Shown piece after piece: positions 13,217-17,216 of a DNA stretch of 17,216 nucleotides (the stretch's first letter is position 1; every line of letters starts with the position of its first letter). The translations under genes were made by a program, and so were the position numbers. The notes beneath the pieces are model-generated. The model ran no database searches. It was not told the origin of the DNA and saw nothing but the letters and a program-made list of their open reading frames with translations. This DNA comes from Alphaproteobacteria bacterium (lineage in GTDB: Bacteria > Pseudomonadota > Alphaproteobacteria > Rhizobiales > Aestuariivirgaceae): positions 1 through 17,216 of the forward strand of contig VAZZ01000123.1 of the NCBI GenBank assembly GCA_005884715.1, read 5' to 3'.

Positions 13217-14546
13217 TGTTTGCGGCGCTCCTGCTGCGTTGCCAGCCCGTCGATGATGCGGGCCCAGCTCCTGATGCCTTTGCGAAAACTGGACAGATTG
13301 TATTTCTCATTCGGACTGTGCACGCTGTCATCCTCAAGGCCGAAGCCGACCAGCAGAGTGTCGATCCTGAGCAGCGATTTGAATGTGCCGACCACCGGGA
13401 TCGAGGCGCCCTCCGCCGTCAGGACGGGATCCCTGCCCAACGGTGACCGCCATTGAATCGCCGCCCTCCGGCTTGTATCTGACCCGGCAGTCGGCCGGCA
13501 GGCGCGCCTTGACGAAGTCCCGCAGGCCCTTGCGAATCCCGGTCGGCGTCTGGCGCCCGACCAGGCGGAAGGTGAGTTTGGCCGTAGCCTCGGCCGGCAG
13601 CACTGTCTTCGAACCGGCGCCGGTATAGCCGGCATAGACGCCGTTGATCTCGGCGGTCGGCCTCGACCATATCTGCTCGTAGACGGCATAGCCCTTTTCA
13701 CCGGCGGGGATGGAAAGCCCCACGCCCGCCAGATATTTCATTGCGGGGAACTTGAGCGACTTCCATTGCCGCCGGGTCGAAGCCGGGACCGGATCGACGC
13801 CGTCATAGAAGCCCGGAAGCGCGACCCGGCCGTTGCGGTCATGCAGCTCGCCCAGAATCTTCGTCAGCACACGGATGGGGTTGCGGGCGGCTCCGCCGTA
13901 ATAACCCGAATGCAGGTCCTTGGAGGGCCCGGAAACGACGATCTCCTCGGCAATGCAGCCGCGCAGCCTGGTCGTGATGGCGGGTGTTTTCGCATCCCAC
14001 ATGCCGGTATCGCAAACGAATGCCACATCGGCTTTGAGCGAGGCCCGATTCCTGGCGACATAGCGGTCGAGATGGGTCGAATCTCCCTCTTCATCGCCTT
14101 CCAGGAGGACAGTGAGACGGAAGGGCAGGCTGCCTCTCTCCTTGAGCCAGGCTCGGCTGGCCTCCAGGAAAGTCATGAGTTGGCCCTTGTCGTCACAGGC
14201 ACCGCGGGCAAAGATGCGCGTCTCACCATCAGCACCCTTGCGCAGTTGGGGCTCGAAAGGCGGGCTTTCCCACAAATCCAGCGGGTCAGGTGGTTGAACA
14301 TCGTAATGGCCGTAAAACAGGATGCGCGGCGCATGGGACGGCAAGCCCTTGGTCGGTCTCTTCCAGGCGGGTCGCAAAGCCCATGTCCTGCAACAGGCGC
14401 TTGAGCCATGCCGCCGCGTCACGGCAGGCACCATGAAAAGCCGGATCGGTGGCGACCGTCGGAAACCTGAGCAATTCGAACAGGCGCGCGACACTATCGT
14501 CCAGGGTGTCATCGATACCCTGCAAAACATCGTCAAGACTTTTCAT
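13213..14546 (-). pseudogene. M20 family metallodipeptidase, paralogue broken by two frameshifts
   Basis: A close paralogue of the downstream gene, spread over three frames. The start MKSLDDVLQGIDDTLDDSVA (from 14546) runs to about 14340 (RLEETDQGLAV). The middle, from HAPRILFYGHYDVQPPDPLDLW to GGDSMAVTV, is in a second frame (about 14335-13440). The end, GRDPVLTAEGASIPVV to HSPNEKYNLSSF and the stop, is in a third (about 13440-13213). Compared with the intact neighbour, about 10 residues are lost at the first junction and about 20 at the second, each with a frame change. Metal-site motifs that remain (FYGHYDVQ, GACDDKGQ, EGDEEGDS, CDTGMWDAKTPAITT) show no other damage, which points to a recent event or a sequence error. 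It is divergent from the SLC13 permease with 83 bases between. Confidence 0.85.
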
Positions 14547-14629
14547 TTACAAAACCTGCAAGACCAACTTCCGATCCGGATTCCGATGCACTCTCTCATG
14601 CGCCACAATCGTTCGGCAAGGGCCGCAGT

Positions 14630-16177
14630 ATGACGCAAGCGGCCACCTTCTCGCTCCCTCGCGACAGCCTGCAGGCGCATGAAGCAACTCAGCGGCTGAC
14701 GCGCTTCCAGCGCCGCGGCTATCAGCGCTACCTGATCCTGCGTCAGAATGTCGATCTCAACTTCTTTTGGACGCGCCGCTGGTTCTTCATCACCATGCTG
14801 GTCGGTTTCCTGCTGATGATCGCGCCAACGCCCGAAGGCCTCACCGAAGAGGGCCAGATCGTGCTCGCCATGTCGGTCATGGCGACCATATTGTTCGTGA
14901 CCGAAGCAGTCCCCCTGCCGACCGTGCCGCTCCTCATCATCATCGGCCAGGTGGTCCTCCTCAAGGTCGACCCGACGAAAGTGGCGCAGAGCCTGATGAC
15001 CGATTCGGTCCTGTTCATCATGGGATCGCTGATGCTGGCGGTCGCCATCGTGAAACAGCGGCTCGACCGGCGCATCGCCTGGTCGATCGTGCAGATGACC
15101 GGCACCAACGTCTACTGGATCAGTTTCGGGATCACGGCCGTTTGCGGCACGCTCGCCGCCTTCATCGGCGAGCATACGGTCGCCGCCATGATGCTTCCCG
15201 TCGGCGTGACGCTGATCACGCTCACCTCGCAAGACACCAAGAAAGTGCACAATCTCGCGGCCGTCATCCTGTTCTCGATCGCCTATGGCTGCTCGATCGC
15301 CGGTGTGGCGACACCCTCGGGCGGGGCGCGCAACGCCATCATCATCTCCTACTGGAAGGACCTTTTCTACGATCCGCTCGACCCCAGTAGCCGGCGCTAT
15401 CTCATGGATTACCTGACCTGGTCGATCTATGCCTTTCCGATGTTCCTGATCCGCCTGCCGATCGTGGCGGCGATCCTCGTCTTCACCTTCCGGCCGGAGA
15501 CCACGGACATGTCGCGTTCCGTGTCCAGGCTCAGGACTCAGGTGATCATGGACGGGCCGCTCAAGCCCTCCGGTTGGCTCACCATCCTCATTTTCTGCCT
15601 GACCATTCTCGGCTGGATCTTCCTGTCTCAGCATCTGGGTCTCGGGGTCATCGCCTTGATCGGGGTCGCCGCCTTCCTGGTATTCGGCCTGGTACGCTGG
15701 GAGGACATCAATTCCGGCGTTAACTGGGGCGTCGTCCTGCTCTATGCGGCGGCGATATCGCTGGGTGTCGAGATGACCGATACCGGTGCCGCCGACTGGG
15801 TGGCGAAGAGCTTCCTTGCGCTGCTCGACAATATCGGTGCGGGCAGCGGCCTCGGCTTCAATGCCGCCATCTCCATTCTCACCATAGGGGTGTCCAACAC
15901 GATGACTGCGGGCGCCGCGGTTGCGGTCCTCGGTCCCGTCCTGCTCAATACGGCCCATGTCGCCGGCCAGGATCCTATCATTGCCGGCTTCGTCACCGCC
16001 ATCTCGTCGGCCTTCGGCTATCTGACCCCTGCGGCACAGCCCGCCTTTACCATCATCTATGCATCCGGTTATCTGAAAGGCCGCGATTTCTTCAAGATCG
16101 GCTCGCGCATGATGGTCGTCTCCGTCATCATTCTCCTTGGGCTCGCCAGCCTTTATTGGCCCTTCATCGCGAGCTAA
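14630..16177 (+). CDS. SLC13/DASS family anion permease
   Basis: A 515-residue inner-membrane protein of the divalent anion:sodium symporter (DASS, SLC13) type, a family that carries dicarboxylates, citrate, sulfate and similar anions. After a hydrophilic N-terminus of about 50 residues there are about 11-12 hydrophobic segments. The C-terminal half keeps the family motif SNTMTAGAAVAVLGPVL and the following AFGYLTPAAQPAF stretch. In the N-terminal half the matching position reads GEHTVAAMMLPVGV, so the usual first SNT is EHT, and GVATPSGGARNAI takes the place of the TPIGTPPN-like segment. Specificity cannot be read from sequence. The ATG at 14630 has an AAGGG site upstream. The stress-protein gene starts 27 bases downstream on the same strand, so they likely form an operon. 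Confidence 0.9.
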   Translation: MTQAATFSLPRDSLQAHEATQRLTRFQRRGYQRYLILRQNVDLNFFWTRRWFFITMLVGFLLMIAPTPEGLTEEGQIVLAMSVMATILFVTEAVPLPTVPLLIIIGQVVLLKVDPTKVAQSLMTDSVLFIMGSLMLAVAIVKQRLDRRIAWSIVQMTGTNVYWISFGITAVCGTLAAFIGEHTVAAMMLPVGVTLITLTSQDTKKVHNLAAVILFSIAYGCSIAGVATPSGGARNAIIISYWKDLFYDPLDPSSRRYLMDYLTWSIYAFPMFLIRLPIVAAILVFTFRPETTDMSRSVSRLRTQVIMDGPLKPSGWLTILIFCLTILGWIFLSQHLGLGVIALIGVAAFLVFGLVRWEDINSGVNWGVVLLYAAAISLGVEMTDTGAADWVAKSFLALLDNIGAGSGLGFNAAISILTIGVSNTMTAGAAVAVLGPVLLNTAHVAGQDPIIAGFVTAISSAFGYLTPAAQPAFTIIYASGYLKGRDFFKIGSRMMVVSVIILLGLASLYWPFIAS

Positions 16178-16204
16178 ACTCCGAATCGGTAAGGGAGTTC
16201 GCGA

Positions 16205-17216
16205 GTGCTGAAGAACCTGTTTACGCGCACGAGACTCAGCGACCGGCAAGAACGCGCGGTTCAGAAGACGCTGCAGCATCTGCGCCAGCAGCGGCGCAAC
16301 CGTTTCCGCATCCTTGCCTGTATCGACGGCTCGGAAGAATCCTTCATCACGGTCAATTTCGCCGCCCGCCTCGCTCTCAATGATGAGTGCGACATCATCG
16401 TGCTTTACGTGCGTCCGATCGACCAGGCGCTGTGGTCGGGCGGCCTGCAATTGCGCATCGCACGCCAGAACATGATGGATTCGGGCTTCGAGCTTCCAGG
16501 CGTGCGCGACCTCAGGCGCTCACTTGCCATCCTGAAGGAAGAGGGCATCGACGTCGAAAGCTGGCCGCAGGAAGCAAGTCACCAGGACGCCTGGGGGGAT
16601 CCCGCCGGCGACACCAAGGTTGAATACAGGAGCCCCAAGGGCAGGAGTGTCGTCCTCAAGCTCAAGACCGCGCCAGATGCCGCCAATGGCATTCTAGATC
16701 AATATGAGCTCGGGCCCTATAATCTGATGATCCTGGGCGAACCGTCGCGCTGGCGCAGCGAATTCAAGGCATGGTTTGGAACCGGCGTTGTCCAGGAAGT
16801 CGTAACACACGCCCCTTGCTCGGTTCTGGTGGCGCGCCCGAGCCTCGACAAGGAAGGCTTCTTCATCTGCACCGACGGATCCTCGCGATCGATGCAGGCG
16901 GTGCGCCGGGCTGCCGTCCTCGCCCATATGATGGGCGCCTCGATCACGCTGTTTTCCGTGGCCCCCGATGAAGCGGCGCGGCCTGCGGCGGAAGAGGCCG
17001 TCGCCAACGCCCGGGCGCTGCTGAAGGCGATGAAGATCACCGTCACCGATACGCGCACCGCGATCGGCGATGCCGCGGAGGAGATTATCGAGACCGGATC
17101 GAGCTACCGCACCATCGTTGTGACGGATGAGGGCCGCTCGCGGCTGCAGCGCATCTTCAAGGGATCGACGGCCAGCGAAGTGGTCCATAATGCAAGAACA
17201 AGCGTGCTCGATGTCA
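16205..17216 (+). CDS. Tandem universal stress protein (UspA-like), 3' end outside window
   Basis: An open frame from the GTG at 16205, preceded by AAGGGAG with 7-base spacing, gives 337 codons without a stop before the window ends. It contains two UspA-type domains. The first begins RFRILACIDGSEES (Asp about residue 41) and ends VTHAPCSVLVARP. The second begins GFFICTDGSSRSMQAVRRAAVLA (about residue 218) and ends with KGSTASEVVHNARTSVLDV, so only a few residues should be missing. The second domain keeps a G-x-S...GS nucleotide-loop-like pattern; the first is irregular there (GEPSRWRSEFKAWFGTG), so it may not bind ATP. Domain one also carries an extra stretch of about 40 residues with DTKVEYRSPKGRS. 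It follows the SLC13 permease by 27 bases; such stress proteins are often encoded next to transporters and may regulate them (inference). Confidence 0.85.
   Translation, partial: MLKNLFTRTRLSDRQERAVQKTLQHLRQQRRNRFRILACIDGSEESFITVNFAARLALNDECDIIVLYVRPIDQALWSGGLQLRIARQNMMDSGFELPGVRDLRRSLAILKEEGIDVESWPQEASHQDAWGDPAGDTKVEYRSPKGRSVVLKLKTAPDAANGILDQYELGPYNLMILGEPSRWRSEFKAWFGTGVVQEVVTHAPCSVLVARPSLDKEGFFICTDGSSRSMQAVRRAAVLAHMMGASITLFSVAPDEAARPAAEEAVANARALLKAMKITVTDTRTAIGDAAEEIIETGSSYRTIVVTDEGRSRLQRIFKGSTASEVVHNARTSVLDV

Noticed and set aside
12221..13456. A 411-codon open frame on the plus strand
   Set aside because: Antisense to the intact M20 dipeptidase, which has complete catalytic motifs; no domain is seen in the antisense frame.
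14543..16450. A 635-codon open frame on the minus strand
   Set aside because: Antisense to the clear SLC13 permease; its Asp/His/Arg-rich translation is the typical shadow of a membrane-protein gene in GC-rich DNA.

Overview
The window reads as a GC-rich alphaproteobacterial chromosome, most likely of the order Hyphomicrobiales (Rhizobiales). The evidence is the conserved block ffs (SRP RNA) - dnaX - ybaB, the alphaproteobacterial style of DnaX, a def-fmt pair, and dispersed GC-rich palindromes of a type common in that order. No phage, insertion sequence, CRISPR array or tRNA was seen. No gene-free stretch exceeds 300 bases; the two longest are 4093-4312 (a mosaic palindrome) and 9067-9277 (a terminator and a promoter).

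Layout. 1-2060 (minus): SRP RNA, dnaX and the start of ybaB. dnaX is broken by a frameshift and an in-frame amber codon. 2161-4092 (plus): a small secreted His/Lys-rich protein with duplicated Cys motifs, a strong terminator, then def and fmt, which initiate protein synthesis with formyl-Met and remove the formyl group. 4313-7820 (minus): a MocR-type regulator, an AbgB-like M20 amidohydrolase with a damaged 5' end, and a periplasmic PCuAC copper chaperone. 7869-10006 (plus): two FMN split-barrel proteins of the pyridoxamine-phosphate-oxidase superfamily, the first divergent from the MocR gene across a perfect 13-bp inverted repeat, then a class I glutamine amidotransferase. 10012-14546 (minus): two tandem M20 dipeptidases (upstream copy frameshifted, downstream copy intact), a DUF47 Pit accessory protein and a PiT phosphate permease. 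14630-17216 (plus): an SLC13/DASS permease and a tandem-domain universal stress protein that runs off the window end.

Two things stand out. First, three genes (dnaX, the AbgB-like amidohydrolase and the upstream M20 dipeptidase) show four short internal losses of conserved sequence, each with a frame change, and dnaX also has an in-frame TAG. Because dnaX is normally essential, a data-quality explanation must be tested before a biological one. Second, a 70-bp palindromic repeat lies in frame inside the 5' end of a flavoprotein gene (7895-7964), and a decayed relative abuts the SRP RNA gene (1858-1926). This recalls protein-coding palindromic elements known from other alphaproteobacteria. I see no clearly new multi-gene system; the window is mostly housekeeping and ordinary metabolic genes.
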